Source: Kyrpidia spormannii
GTDB taxonomy: Bacteria > Bacillota > Bacilli > Kyrpidiales > Kyrpidiaceae
DNA length: 64,000 bases
Reading direction: 5' to 3'
NCBI RefSeq assembly: GCF_002804065.1
Contig: NZ_CP024955.1
Span: 2,480,001-2,544,000 of the forward strand
This document shows positions 54,030-62,882 of this stretch, one piece after another. Below the pieces are notes generated by a model. The model saw nothing but the letters and a program-made list of their open reading frames with translations. It was not told the origin of the DNA and made no database searches. Each line of letters opens with the position of its first letter. Within the stretch, counting starts at the first letter, position 1. The translations under genes and the position numbers were made by a program.

Positions 54030-55286
54030 ATGCCGCGTGCCCGGAAACTGGCCGGCCTATCTCCGTATATTTTTGCACAACTGGAAGAGCGCGTGTACCG
54101 CCTGCGGGAGCAAGGGGTCGCGGATATCGTTGACCTCGGGAAAGCGGACCCCGATCATCCGAGCCCGGACCCCGTGGTTCGACGACTTCAGGAAACGGCG
54201 GCCGACCCGGAGAATCATCATTACCCGGCCTTCCGCGGTTCGCTGTTCTTGCGGCGGCGCATCGCAGAGTGGTATAAGAGGCGGTTCGGGGTAAACGTCG
54301 ACCCCGAAACTGAAGTGATGGTGTTGTTAGGATCCAAAGAAGGCCTCTTTCACGTTTCATTGGCCTACGTGAGCCCCGGCGACGTGGGGCTCATCCCCGA
54401 CCCAGCGTTTCCGGCCTACAACGACGGGATCTGGTTCGCCGGCGGCCGGGTGGTGCGAATGCCTCTTTTGCGAAAACGGGGGTTTACCCCGGATCTCTCG
54501 GCCATTCCCGAGTTCGAGGCGTCCAAGGCCCGAGTCCTGTTTTTAAATTATCCCCATAATCCCACCGGGGCGCTGGCACCGGACGATTTTATGGCCGAGG
54601 TGATTCGGTGGTGCCGGGAGCGGGAAATTCTCCTCTGTTATGACAACGCCTACAGTGAAATCACCTTTGATGGACACCGGGCCAAAAGTCTTCTTCAGTA
54701 TCCCGGCGGCCGGGAGGTGGGGGTGGAGTTCACCAGCTTTTCGAAAACCTACAACATGGCCGGGTGGCGGCTGGGGGCAGCGGTGGGGCACCGGGAAGCG
54801 ATCGAGAGTCTCCTGGTGGTGCAGAGCCACGTGGATTCCGGCGTGTTCGCCCCCATCCAGTTCGCCGGCGCCACAGCCCTGGAAACCGTGTGGCCGGGGG
54901 ATTTTCCCGAGCGACAACGGCTGATGTACCAAAAGAGGCGGGACGACGCCCTGGCTCGGTTCGCGGCCATTGGATGGCCGGTGGACAAACCGCCGGGCAC
55001 CGTGTACCTGTGGGTTCCGGTCCCCGACGACATGACGTCCGAAACTTTTGCCGACAAGCTCCTGGACGAATATCACGTGGTGGTGGCGCCGGGCACCGCT
55101 TTCGGCCCGAGTGGAGAAGGGCATGTGCGCCTGTCCCTCACCACGGCGGACGAAAATGTGCACAAGGGTGTGGACCGCATCTGTACCGCCCTGCGCCGAT
55201 GGCAGCCCCAAGGAGCGCCAAAGTCAGCCGAGCCGGCGCAAAAAGCCGGGATCGACCGCATCCATCAGACTTCACCCGCAGGTTGA
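54030..55286 (+). CDS. Class I/II PLP aminotransferase (LL-diaminopimelate aminotransferase-like)
   Basis: 418 residues. PLP Lys in FTSFSKTYNMAGWR, the Asn/Asp/Tyr cofactor pocket in LNYPHNPTGA and CYDNAYSEI, and the substrate-carboxylate Arg in HVRLSL. VDLGKADPDHPSP and HHYPAFRG are typical of the DapL/MalY-like subgroup. ATG at 54030 with AAGGGGG upstream. Substrate could be LL-diaminopimelate or an aromatic or aspartate-type amino acid; the sequence alone does not decide. Confidence 0.85.
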   Translation: MPRARKLAGLSPYIFAQLEERVYRLREQGVADIVDLGKADPDHPSPDPVVRRLQETAADPENHHYPAFRGSLFLRRRIAEWYKRRFGVNVDPETEVMVLLGSKEGLFHVSLAYVSPGDVGLIPDPAFPAYNDGIWFAGGRVVRMPLLRKRGFTPDLSAIPEFEASKARVLFLNYPHNPTGALAPDDFMAEVIRWCREREILLCYDNAYSEITFDGHRAKSLLQYPGGREVGVEFTSFSKTYNMAGWRLGAAVGHREAIESLLVVQSHVDSGVFAPIQFAGATALETVWPGDFPERQRLMYQKRRDDALARFAAIGWPVDKPPGTVYLWVPVPDDMTSETFADKLLDEYHVVVAPGTAFGPSGEGHVRLSLTTADENVHKGVDRICTALRRWQPQGAPKSAEPAQKAGIDRIHQTSPAG

Positions 55287-55407
55287 GCCTTTTTCGGAAG
55301 CCAAAGAGCGACCGGCCTTTCGGGCTCGCCCACCGGAGCAGCCATCGGCATTGACTGTCTTCACTAAACCTATCCTGCTGAACTCGTCGATAAGGGAGGA
55401 CTGCCCG

Positions 55408-56001
55408 ATGAAATGGTTCCTCACCCTCCTGATCCCCCCGTTGGCCGCAGCCCTGTTAACCGGTTGTGCCGAGCGGGCCAAGGAGTTGCGGGAACAGGCA
55501 ATTCCCAGTCAGCCCCGGATCTTGAACGACAGCCCAAACCTCAGCCGGGTACCCCACGACAACCGCGGCGTCTACGGTGATCCCCGATCCGGCCTCCTGT
55601 CTGCCCGGGCTGTGGCAGACCAGCTCAACCGCCTGCCGGGCATTCGGGGAGCCGTGGTGTTGCTTCAGGGTCGCAACGCCTACGTGGGATTTCACCAGAT
55701 CGGGCCGGACGACAGTCCGGAAGCCAAACGAATCGCCCGGGAGGGGCTCGATCCAACCCGGCCGGTCATCCCGCCCCGAGGGGCGGACACGGGAAAATTG
55801 GACCACCCCACCGCAGCCCGGGTGGAGAAAATCGTACGCCAAGCCCTGCCCGAGGTCAAAGTGGTGCGGATCACCACCGTCACCTCCTCGGTGGCGGAAT
55901 TGCAAGGTTATGCAGCTTATATTGAGGATGGCGGCAATCCGGCCCGGTTTGTCGGCCGCTTTCAGCAGTCTGTCTCCCGCATTTGGAAAACTGGAGGCTG
56001 A
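55408..56001 (+). CDS. YhcN/YlaJ-type sporulation lipoprotein
   Basis: 197 residues from ATG at 55408 with AAGGGAGGA upstream. Lipoprotein signal LAAALLTGC. The domain shows LSARAVADQLNRLPGIRGAVVLLQGRNAYVGF in pieces (ADQLNRLPGI, AVVLLQGRNAYVG) and EKIVRQALPEVKVVRITT, matching the YhcN/YlaJ germination-related lipoprotein family. Probably in the spore inner membrane. A longer frame starting at 55048 is out of register with the preceding gene. Confidence 0.85.
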   Translation: MKWFLTLLIPPLAAALLTGCAERAKELREQAIPSQPRILNDSPNLSRVPHDNRGVYGDPRSGLLSARAVADQLNRLPGIRGAVVLLQGRNAYVGFHQIGPDDSPEAKRIAREGLDPTRPVIPPRGADTGKLDHPTAARVEKIVRQALPEVKVVRITTVTSSVAELQGYAAYIEDGGNPARFVGRFQQSVSRIWKTGG

Positions 56002-56053
56002 GCCAACCCGGACGATGGCGGTTCAAGTTCACAACCTTCTCGAGAGTCCCTCG

Positions 56054-56078
56054 GGGGCGGGATGGATTTTCCCGCCCC
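56054..56078 (+). terminator. Hairpin after the YhcN-like gene
   Basis: GGGGCGGG (56054-56061) pairs with CCCGCCCC (56071-56078). No T-run follows, so its strength is uncertain. Confidence 0.45.
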
Positions 56079-56126
56079 ATGCGTTCATAATGGAGAGGAA
56101 GCGCTTGTACGAGGGAGATGGACCCG

Positions 56127-56423
56127 GTGAAACTGAATCGCCTGCGCAACATTGCTCTCCTGCTCATCTTCGTCTCCTTTGCCGTGATGTACCTGGGGGT
56201 GTTCTGGCCTCACACCGTATTGCCTTTTACCTTGGCTGCAGGATTTCTAATCCTGATGTGGGCCATCGGGATTTATTTTCGCGTGGGAGCTGTTTCCATG
56301 CGGCTCCCCCAAGTGGAATGCCCGAACTGCCACCGGGTAACCAAGATGATCGGCCGGGAAGATGGGTGCATGTACTGCGGGACACCGGTACACCTGCCGG
56401 AAGAGCAACAAGAGCAGCGTTAA
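56127..56423 (+). CDS. YgzB-like membrane protein with zinc ribbon
   Basis: 98 residues. Two membrane helices (IALLLIFVSFAVMYLGVF and LPFTLAAGFLILMWAIGIY) followed by a zinc ribbon CPNCHR...CMYC. This arrangement matches Bacillus YgzB (DUF2614). The start GTG at 56127 (9 bases from GAGGGAG) gives the family N-terminus KLNRLRNIAL; the ATG at 56118 lies against the ribosome-binding site. Function unknown. Confidence 0.8.
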   Translation: MKLNRLRNIALLLIFVSFAVMYLGVFWPHTVLPFTLAAGFLILMWAIGIYFRVGAVSMRLPQVECPNCHRVTKMIGREDGCMYCGTPVHLPEEQQEQR

Positions 56424-56564
56424 ACCGGCGGAAAAGGGCTACGAACGGGGAATCGACTCTGCTCGGTTCCTCGATTTTTTGCGTTTCTGTCACCCCCAGG
56501 CGGGCGAGTGCATTTTCTAGAAAGGAGAGTCGCAACGCCCGATGAGGAAGGGGAGTCGTCCGCC

Positions 56565-57638
56565 ATGAGGCCGAAACCGGGCGCAACCAGAAAGGGCCAA
56601 ACGAAAGCGCCACGAAACCAGTTTCGCGTCCCCGGGGATCTGATGCGCCGCATGCGCCGGGAAGCGGCGGCATTGAACCTCGATGTGTGGGAATATATGG
56701 CCTTGATTGTGCACGGATCTGAAATGATCCGCCAATCCTTGATCCCGGAAGGTCTGGAAAATTCAGAGGTCCTGCGAAAAGTTTTGGGGACCCCCCTCCT
56801 GCTCGACATGGTGAAATCTACGGCCCATGCGGTGATCAAGGACGCCGTGAAGGAGTATCTGCCGGATTGGCGTTCGAAAGACCTAACTCCCGAACAGCTG
56901 ATTGAATGGCTGCGCGGAATCGGTGCGAAAAAATCCCGGCCAAACGCTCGCACGCCGAATGGCCTTGGGCCCGGCGGCCCCGGCGCGGGGGGGCCTGTCC
57001 CCGGGCAGATGCCCTCGGGAGCGCCCGGGCCGGGCTATTGGCCGCCGGGGCCCGGCGTCCCGCCTGGGCTCGGCAACCCGTCTGGGCTCGGCAACCCGTC
57101 TGGGCCCGGCTACTGGCCACCTGGGCCCGGGGTCCCGCCTGGGCCCGGCACCCCCTCCGCTTATCCCCGGTTTTCTCCGCCCGGATTCGGGGACGGGCTA
57201 CAGGGCCTTCCGCAGTCGTCCGCGGCCCCCTCGGCCGGCCGGAACGGCCGGCCTTCCTCCGGGAGGACACCGTCGGGACCCGGGCCGGGCTCCGGTCAAA
57301 GCCGGCCGTCCGCCCCATCACCAGGTAACGGGGCGGGCCCCTCCGGGACACCGGTGCCCCTTGGCCCAGCCGATCCAGGGTTCGGTCCCTCCGGCACGCC
57401 CATCGGACCGCAGCCTGGGGCCGAAGCCTGGCCCGGGCCTGGATGGGCGGGATACGGTTACCCTCCGATGCCCACACCCCCACAAAGGGAACGGCGCCCA
57501 TCGACAGGACCCGTCCAGGGCGACGCCGGGAAAGGGGGCCGCGGGCAGACGCCCAAGTCTGGCGCCAAGCCCAGCATTGCCTCGGCGCGAACGTCCATTT
57601 ATGACTTACCCTGGCCACCGCCCAACCTTCTGCCGTGA
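56565..57638 (+). CDS. Protein with helical head and long Pro/Gly-rich tail
   Basis: 357 residues from ATG at 56565, 9 bases after AAGGGGAG. Residues about 15-125 look helical and ordered (RVPGDLMRRMRREAAALNL, ENSEVLRKVLGTPLLLDMV, LTPEQLIEWLRGIG). From about 130 to 340 the sequence is Gly/Pro/Ser-rich with repeated PGxG units (GLGNPSGLGNPSGPGYWPP). Such tails occur in spore surface and exosporium-like proteins. No signal peptide or lipobox. Next to YgzB and a tiny membrane gene. Not assigned to a family. Confidence 0.65.
   Translation: MRPKPGATRKGQTKAPRNQFRVPGDLMRRMRREAAALNLDVWEYMALIVHGSEMIRQSLIPEGLENSEVLRKVLGTPLLLDMVKSTAHAVIKDAVKEYLPDWRSKDLTPEQLIEWLRGIGAKKSRPNARTPNGLGPGGPGAGGPVPGQMPSGAPGPGYWPPGPGVPPGLGNPSGLGNPSGPGYWPPGPGVPPGPGTPSAYPRFSPPGFGDGLQGLPQSSAAPSAGRNGRPSSGRTPSGPGPGSGQSRPSAPSPGNGAGPSGTPVPLGPADPGFGPSGTPIGPQPGAEAWPGPGWAGYGYPPMPTPPQRERRPSTGPVQGDAGKGGRGQTPKSGAKPSIASARTSIYDLPWPPPNLLP
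57066..57101. repeat. Exact 18-bp tandem duplication in the Pro/Gly-rich gene
   Basis: GGGCTCGGCAACCCGTCT occurs twice in a row (57066-57083, 57084-57101), coding GLGNPS twice; part of an expandable low-complexity tract. The frame is kept. Confidence 0.9.
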
Positions 57639-57715
57639 CAGATTTACGGGAAGGGCCTCCCGGGACTGCCGTCCACGTCCGACCCGGCCATTTCACACCT
57701 AAGGAGGTGACTCCC

Positions 57716-57823
57716 GTGACATTGCCGGCCTTCTTGCGGTGGGGCGTCATCTTTATGATCCTGTTTGTCGTCTACTTTTTTCTGGTGTCTGCCCGCGGCC
57801 CGGGAGCATCAGACGCCGCCTAG
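57716..57823 (+). CDS. 35-residue membrane microprotein
   Basis: Starts at GTG 57716 with the near-perfect site AAGGAGGTGA 5 bases upstream; the longer frame from 57635 has none. The peptide has one membrane helix (WGVIFMILFVVYFFLV) and a short polar tail. It follows the Pro/Gly-rich gene by 77 bases. Likely sporulation-associated by company, as small helix proteins often are; that is inference. The 279 bases after it, up to nth, hold no gene I can support, only a twice-occurring CGGCGAAAACCG. Confidence 0.7.
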   Translation: MTLPAFLRWGVIFMILFVVYFFLVSARGPGASDAA

Positions 57824-58102
57824 TGATCCCCGGCGTAGAAAGCGATCTCGGGCCAGGCCGAGCGGACCCAGGGCAGGTACACCTCCGCGGCGAAAACCGC
57901 AGTCAGGCAGGAGGCGTGCTCATCCGGGGGTGATTCAGGCTTCAGGACGCGCCTCCCGGCGAAAACCGAACTTCTGGCCCCGCGCCCGTTGAGACGACAC
58001 TCGGTTCGCTTTGGCGGCCTGGCTCCTGCCGGTCCGGCCGGGCCCCGCCTCGCCCCAGTCCCGGTCATGGCTCCCCGGTCACATGGGGGAACGCCACCTC
58101 CA

Positions 58103-58819
58103 TCAGCCTTCTGTTGTCCCCCCGGCCCCCGCTCTCGACCTTTGAGGCCGCCGTCCTTGGGTCAGCCCCTCTCCCCGACTCCTTTCCCGCGCAAAGCGGC
58201 AGTAAGGGGCGAGGGGGCAGCGATCACAGCCTGGCGAACGGGCCGAGCAGATCTGGCGCCCGTGGTGGATCAACCAGTGGTGAGCCGCGGACCATTTCGC
58301 CTTTGGGATGCGCTTCATCAGTTGGCGTTCCGTTTCTTCGGGGGTTGTGGCATCGGCGAGCCCCAAGCGGTTGGCCACCCGAAACACGTGCGTGTCCACA
58401 GCGATGGCGGGCACCCCAAAGGCGTTGCTGAGGACCACGCTGGCCGTCTTTCTCCCCACTCCTGGCAGCGCCTGGAGCGCTTCACGGCTTTCCGGCACTT
58501 GGCCGCCGTATTCCTCCACCAGAATCCGGCAAGCCGAGACGATATTTTTCGATTTGGTCTTATATAGTCCGCACGACTGGATGTAGGGCTCGAGCTCCTC
58601 GGGGGAAAGCCGGGCAAAATCCTCAGCCGTGGGGAACTTGGCAAAGAGCGGCCCGGTGACGAGGTTCACCCGCTCGTCGGTGCACTGGGCGGACAAGATC
58701 GTGGCCACCAACAGCTCAAAGGGATTCCGGTGGTCGAGGGCACACTTGGCACCGGGATACGTTTGTTCCAACACTTCCAAGATTCGCTTCACAGGCACCC
58801 GCACCGAAACCCCTCCCAT
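58103..58819 (-). CDS. nth: Endonuclease III
   Basis: 238 residues. HhH motif LPGVGRKTASVVL with the catalytic Lys, the following Asp in VDTHVFRVANRLGL, and the 4Fe-4S loop CSARSPGCDRCPLAPYC (C-X6/7-C-X2-C-X5-C). ATG at 58819 with AGAGGAGA upstream; an in-frame GTG a few codons in is possible. The C-terminal about 25 residues are an Arg/Gly-rich extension. Removes oxidised pyrimidines from DNA. Confidence 0.94.
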   Translation of the reverse strand: MGGVSVRVPVKRILEVLEQTYPGAKCALDHRNPFELLVATILSAQCTDERVNLVTGPLFAKFPTAEDFARLSPEELEPYIQSCGLYKTKSKNIVSACRILVEEYGGQVPESREALQALPGVGRKTASVVLSNAFGVPAIAVDTHVFRVANRLGLADATTPEETERQLMKRIPKAKWSAAHHWLIHHGRQICSARSPGCDRCPLAPYCRFARERSRGEGLTQGRRPQRSRAGAGGTTEG

Positions 58820-58959
58820 TCTCCTCTCTCCCTATGATAGCGGGTTTTCCCGAGTTTGGGAAAAGCCCATGAAACCCCGATCCCGGTCGACACAGAGCCC
58901 CGACCTTCCGGCCGCACCGTCCACCGCCAAAAGACTCAGCCCTTGCTGGAACATCACCG

Positions 58960-59220
58960 ACGGCTTATACCTCAATTCTACCTTGTCGACATAAACGTGC
59001 TCGAACAGGGCTTCCCCGTCATCAAACCAGGGAAGATTTCCTTTTCGGGCTCGATCGATGAGGTCGTGAAGTTGCAAGGAATCCTCTCCCCAGATAAAGG
59101 TCGGCCTTAGAATGACGACTTTCATCTGTCCCGCGTGCATCAAAAGGACCTGTTCGGCCAACATTTTGGCCCGCCCGTAAAATGAACTGGGCCGCACCGG
59201 GTAAGGATATCGTTCAGGCC
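58960..59220 (-). pseudogene. Remnant of an NAD-dependent epimerase/dehydratase
   Basis: A frame of about 87 codons has the short-chain dehydrogenase core: the YGRAKMLAEQ catalytic Tyr-Lys pair, VVILRPTFIWG, LIDRARKGNLPWF and the HVYVD segment of extended SDRs. No Rossmann N-terminus (GxxGxxG) is present in any frame nearby; the upstream side runs into the end of the MFS gene. It is a decayed leftover, probably cut when the efflux operon arrived. Confidence 0.7.
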
Positions 59221-60692
59221 GAACCTTGCTCCCCCCGTGGCCTGTTGCGCAACGACGATACGGCTGCCCCCAGAGCACAAGCCATCGCCGCGGCCCAGAA
59301 CACCGTGTGCATCGCACCCATAAACACCTCCGGAGACGGCTGCGCAACTCCGCCCGCCCCCACGGGGCCGACAGCCCCGGGACCTGCGCCCGTTGCACCC
59401 GATAAAACCCGCAGCCGGTAGGTGAATAACGACACCGACAGGGAGATCCCGAAGACCATCCCCAGATTACGCGTCAGCGCGTTCAACCCCCCGGCCAGCC
59501 CCACCTTCGCCCGGGGAACCGAGCCCATGATACTCGAATTGTTCGGTGACTGAAAGAGCCCTTGCCCAAACCCGAACACAGCGAGATGTACCGCGACCAC
59601 CCAGGGGCTTACCTCCGCCGTCAGTTGGTTGAGGGCGACAAACCCCAAAGCATTCAACGCCAGTCCACCGGTGGTCAGGACGTAGGGCCCAATACGATCG
59701 GACAGCCACCCGGCGAGAGGCGCCGTCACCGCCATCACCACCGGGTTCGCCGCCATGACATACCCAGTCACAGCCGGCGACTGGTGCATCACTGTCTGGA
59801 TAAAGAAGGGCATCATCACATTGACGCAGAACAATGAAACAAACGACAAAAACGCCGCGGCGCTTCCAGTGGAAAACATGCGAATTCGGTACAAGCTGAA
59901 ATCCAGCATCGGATGGGGGATACGCACCTCACGCAAGTAAAAAAACAACAAGATCACCAGGGCAGCCACAATACCCCCCACCGTCGGAAAAGAAGTCCAG
60001 CCACGGCTTTCAGCCCCGAAAACCGCATACAACAGCCCAGTGATGCCTACCGCAAACATCGCGGCACCGGGTACATCGAAGGGCTCCGTGACACGACTCC
60101 GCTCCTTGGGAAGAATCCGCCAACCCGCGAAAAACGCCGCCACACCGATGGGTACGTTCACCCAGAAAATCGCCGGCCAGCCGAAATGCTCGATCAACAG
60201 CCCGCCGATCGCCGGACCGCTGAGCGTCCCAAGAGAAACTGTCGTACCGATAATTCCCAGCGCTCGCCCCCTCTCCCGCGATCCGAAGGTGGTCGCCACC
60301 AGCCCCTGACTGTTGGCCATCAAAAGCGAGGCTCCAACCGCCTGCACCACCCGCATCCCAATCAGCATCTCCACCGATCCGGACACGGCGCACAAGGCCG
60401 ATCCGGCCGCGAAAAGGGCAAAACCAAGGTTGTACAGCCGCCCACGCCCAAGCTGATCGGACAATTTGCCCATGGAGGGCAAAAGGGCACAAATCGTTAA
60501 CAGATAGGCCGTGATCACCCACTGAACCGACGCCAACCGTACGTGAAACGTATTCGAGATCGTCGGCAGCCCAACGTTCACAATGCTCCCATCCAGCGTG
60601 GCCATGAATGTTCCCACGGCAACGTTGGCCAAAACCCACCATTTATGTACCCGGGGAACCGGCGCCCGACCGCCGGAACCTTCCCGGATCAT
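59214..60692 (-). CDS. MFS drug:proton antiporter, DHA2 (14-helix) type
   Basis: 492 residues. Motif D1-like FMATLDGSIVNVGLPTI in helix 1, motif A GKLSDQLGRGRLYNLG after helix 2, motif C-like GPAIGGLLIEHFGWPAIFWVNVP in helix 5 (in part), and helices up to residue about 480. ATG at 60692 (GTGAGGG upstream) is preferred to GTG at 60725. It is the last gene of an operon MarR - ABC ATPase - ABC permease - MFS, all on minus. Exports hydrophobic compounds using the proton gradient. Confidence 0.9.
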   Translation of the reverse strand: MIREGSGGRAPVPRVHKWWVLANVAVGTFMATLDGSIVNVGLPTISNTFHVRLASVQWVITAYLLTICALLPSMGKLSDQLGRGRLYNLGFALFAAGSALCAVSGSVEMLIGMRVVQAVGASLLMANSQGLVATTFGSRERGRALGIIGTTVSLGTLSGPAIGGLLIEHFGWPAIFWVNVPIGVAAFFAGWRILPKERSRVTEPFDVPGAAMFAVGITGLLYAVFGAESRGWTSFPTVGGIVAALVILLFFYLREVRIPHPMLDFSLYRIRMFSTGSAAAFLSFVSLFCVNVMMPFFIQTVMHQSPAVTGYVMAANPVVMAVTAPLAGWLSDRIGPYVLTTGGLALNALGFVALNQLTAEVSPWVVAVHLAVFGFGQGLFQSPNNSSIMGSVPRAKVGLAGGLNALTRNLGMVFGISLSVSLFTYRLRVLSGATGAGPGAVGPVGAGGVAQPSPEVFMGAMHTVFWAAAMACALGAAVSSLRNRPRGEQGSA

Positions 60693-60729
60693 CGAACCCT
60701 CACAGACTTGTTCCACCCCAGGCACCCCC

Positions 60730-61548
60730 TTACGCCGCCATCCGCCGGGGAAAGAGAACTGTACTAAGAATGAGCATCACCGCACCCGCCCCGGCCAGAA
60801 CCGCCCAATCCACCCCGAGGTGCGCCGGAGTCCCAAGGAGCAGTCCCCGCAGGCCGTCCACCAGATAACTCATCGGATTGATCGTCGCAATCACCCGGAG
60901 CCAATCCGGCATGATGGTCGTGGGGTAAAGGGCATTGGATGAGAAAAAGAGCGGCATGGTGATGACCTGGCCGATGCCCATCATCCGCTCCCGGGTGCGG
61001 AGCAGCGCCGCCAGCACCATCGACATCCCGGAGAAAAAGGCCGCGCCGAGGACCACCGTGGCCAGAGCGCCCAGAATCCGCCAAGGGCCCCACAAGATGT
61101 GCACCCCGAGCAACAAAGCGAGGATGAGCACCATCACCGCCTGGGCGATGGAGCGGACCGAGGCACCGAGCATTTTGCCCAAAAACATCGCCGAACGCCG
61201 CATCGGCGTCGTGAGAAATTTTTGCAATTGTCCGGTCTCTCGCTCCCAGATGATCGAAATCCCGTAAAAAATCGCTATAAAAGTGACAGATTGGGCGAGG
61301 ATCCCCGGGGTGAGAAAAGCGAGGTATGTGGTCTTGCCTGTAGGAATCATCCCGATGCGGCTAAAAGCCTGCCCGAACACCAGCAGCCATAACGCCGGCT
61401 GCACCGCCCGCATGAACAGCTCGGTGGGATCTTTGCGCAGCTTGCGGATCTCCAGTTCGATCAGCGTCCAGACGTGAAGCGGGTACAACCCCGGAGCCCC
61501 GGATCGTTTAACCGAGGCGCCGGGCCGTACGTCGGCTTCGGAGAACAT
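60730..61548 (-). CDS. ABC-2 type transporter permease
   Basis: 272 residues from ATG at 61548. Six helices with the DrrB/NodJ-like signature: FMRAVQPALWLLVFGQAF, LTPGILAQSVTFIAIFYGI, and IGQVITMPLFFSSNALYPTTIMPDWLRVIATINPMSYLVDGLRGLL (about residues 200-245, the ABC-2 conserved block). It overlaps the ATPase gene by 41 bases. Works with it to extrude drugs or lipids. Confidence 0.9.
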   Translation of the reverse strand: MFSEADVRPGASVKRSGAPGLYPLHVWTLIELEIRKLRKDPTELFMRAVQPALWLLVFGQAFSRIGMIPTGKTTYLAFLTPGILAQSVTFIAIFYGISIIWERETGQLQKFLTTPMRRSAMFLGKMLGASVRSIAQAVMVLILALLLGVHILWGPWRILGALATVVLGAAFFSGMSMVLAALLRTRERMMGIGQVITMPLFFSSNALYPTTIMPDWLRVIATINPMSYLVDGLRGLLLGTPAHLGVDWAVLAGAGAVMLILSTVLFPRRMAA

Positions 61549-62335
61549 CCCGCATCCCTCCCCCCTGCTCCTCAAAGGCGCCGGCATAATGGACAAACAC
61601 GTCCTCTAATGTACCCTCCGGCTTGCCGGCGGCCACCCGCAGCTCCTCCAGCGTGCCCTGGGCGGCGATGCGCCCCCGGCTCATCATCGCCACGCGATGG
61701 CAGAGAGATTCGGCTTCCTCCATATAATGAGTGGTCATCACCACGGTCATCCCTTCCTCCTGCTGAAGCCGGCGGATGTGATCCCAGACCCCCTGCCGGG
61801 CGACGGGGTCCAGCCCCACCGTGGGTTCATCGAGAAACAGCACCTTGGGGCGGTGCATCACCGCTTGACCGATCTCCAGCCGTCGGATCATCCCCCCGGA
61901 ATACGTCCTCACCGGCCGATGGGCCGCTTCGGCCAGCCCCATCGATTCCAGCGTTTCCTCCACCCGCTCCCGGCGCACCCGGCGGGGGAGACCAAAAAAG
62001 CGAGAAAATAGCAACAGATTCTCATAACCGGTGAGGGTGGCGTCCACGCTCAGCATCTGGGGCACGTACCCGATGGCCCCCCGCACCCGGCCCGCCGCCC
62101 GACGCACGGAGTATCCCGCTACAAAGGCCTCCCCTTCATCCGGGCGCAAGAGGGTGATCAACATCTTGATCGTCGTGGATTTTCCCGCACCATTGGGGCC
62201 GAGAAGGCCAAAACACTCCCCTTCCGCCACGGCAAAATCCACCCCGTCCACAGCGCACACCTCGCCAAATCGCTTGCGCAAACCGCGCACCTCCACCGTC
62301 CACCCCGCCCCCCCAAAATCCGAGGTCATCCTCAT
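61508..62335 (-). CDS. DrrA-like ABC transporter ATP-binding protein
   Basis: 275 residues. Walker A GLLGPNGAGKSTTIKML, signature YSGGMIRRLEIGQAVM, Walker B VLFLDEPTVGLDP, H-loop VVMTTHYMEEAE. C-terminal DrrA-type extension (VRAGKPEGTLEDVFVH-like EGTLEDVFVHYAG). ATG at 62335 overlaps the marR stop. Energises the permease encoded next. Confidence 0.93.
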   Translation of the reverse strand: MRMTSDFGGAGWTVEVRGLRKRFGEVCAVDGVDFAVAEGECFGLLGPNGAGKSTTIKMLITLLRPDEGEAFVAGYSVRRAAGRVRGAIGYVPQMLSVDATLTGYENLLLFSRFFGLPRRVRRERVEETLESMGLAEAAHRPVRTYSGGMIRRLEIGQAVMHRPKVLFLDEPTVGLDPVARQGVWDHIRRLQQEEGMTVVMTTHYMEEAESLCHRVAMMSRGRIAAQGTLEELRVAAGKPEGTLEDVFVHYAGAFEEQGGGMRDVLRSRRTARRLG

Positions 62336-62781
62336 CGCCCCTCTTCCCTGACGAACTGGGCCAATTTATCCATCAACGCCAAAAGTTGTTTTTGCTCGTC
62401 GGGCTCCAGTCGGGCAAAGGGCCTTGCGAGCCGCCGAATCCACTCCTGCTCCACCGCCCGAACCACGTCTTCCCCTTGGCGCGTCAGGCGGACGGTCCGG
62501 CCCCGGGCATCCCGGGGATCCGGCTCCCGGCTGAGCCATCCCACCCGTTCCAGACGGTCCAACATCTGGGACATGGCGCTGGGGCCGACATCCACTCTCT
62601 GGGCCAACTCCCCCACCGAACACCCGCCAGTCCGCTGGAGCTTCCTGAGAATCATCCACTGCACCCGGGTGGGTTGCCGGCGGGGCTCGCCGAACCATCC
62701 CGCCCGAACGTATCGATTCACCGCCTGCAAATGTTCAAAAAAGCGCTCTAACCCCGCTGGATCGGGTCCCATCTGCTTCAC
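62332..62781 (-). CDS. MarR-family transcriptional regulator
   Basis: 149 residues. Winged helix-turn-helix with QWMILRKLQR, CSVGELAQRVDVGPSAMSQMLDRLERVGWL and the wing DPRDARGRTVRLTRQG. GTG at 62781. First gene of the efflux operon, with which its coding sequence overlaps; probably an autorepressor released by the exported compounds. Confidence 0.92.
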   Translation of the reverse strand: MKQMGPDPAGLERFFEHLQAVNRYVRAGWFGEPRRQPTRVQWMILRKLQRTGGCSVGELAQRVDVGPSAMSQMLDRLERVGWLSREPDPRDARGRTVRLTRQGEDVVRAVEQEWIRRLARPFARLEPDEQKQLLALMDKLAQFVREEGR

Positions 62782-62804
62782 CTGAGCCCCTTCCTTTCAG
62801 ATCC

Positions 62805-62810
62805 ATTATA
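62805..62810 (-). promoter_or_regulatory. -10 element of the marR operon with adjacent AT-rich imperfect palindrome
   Basis: TATAAT on the minus strand 24 bases before the marR start, preceded by TTTAGTTCGTGA. TTTAGT...ATATAA is a weak inverted repeat that could be the MarR operator. No good -35 is seen. Confidence 0.4.
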
Positions 62811-62882
62811 TCACGAACTAAAATATTCGATCGAGAGACAGGCCCATTTCCCGGTCGGCCCCGCCCTCTCCCTCACCCCCGG

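Noticed and set aside
57820-58068. 82-residue minus-strand frame just after nth
   Set aside because: Arg/Gly/Pro-biased composition, weak ribosome site and no recognisable motif; probably random in GC-rich DNA.
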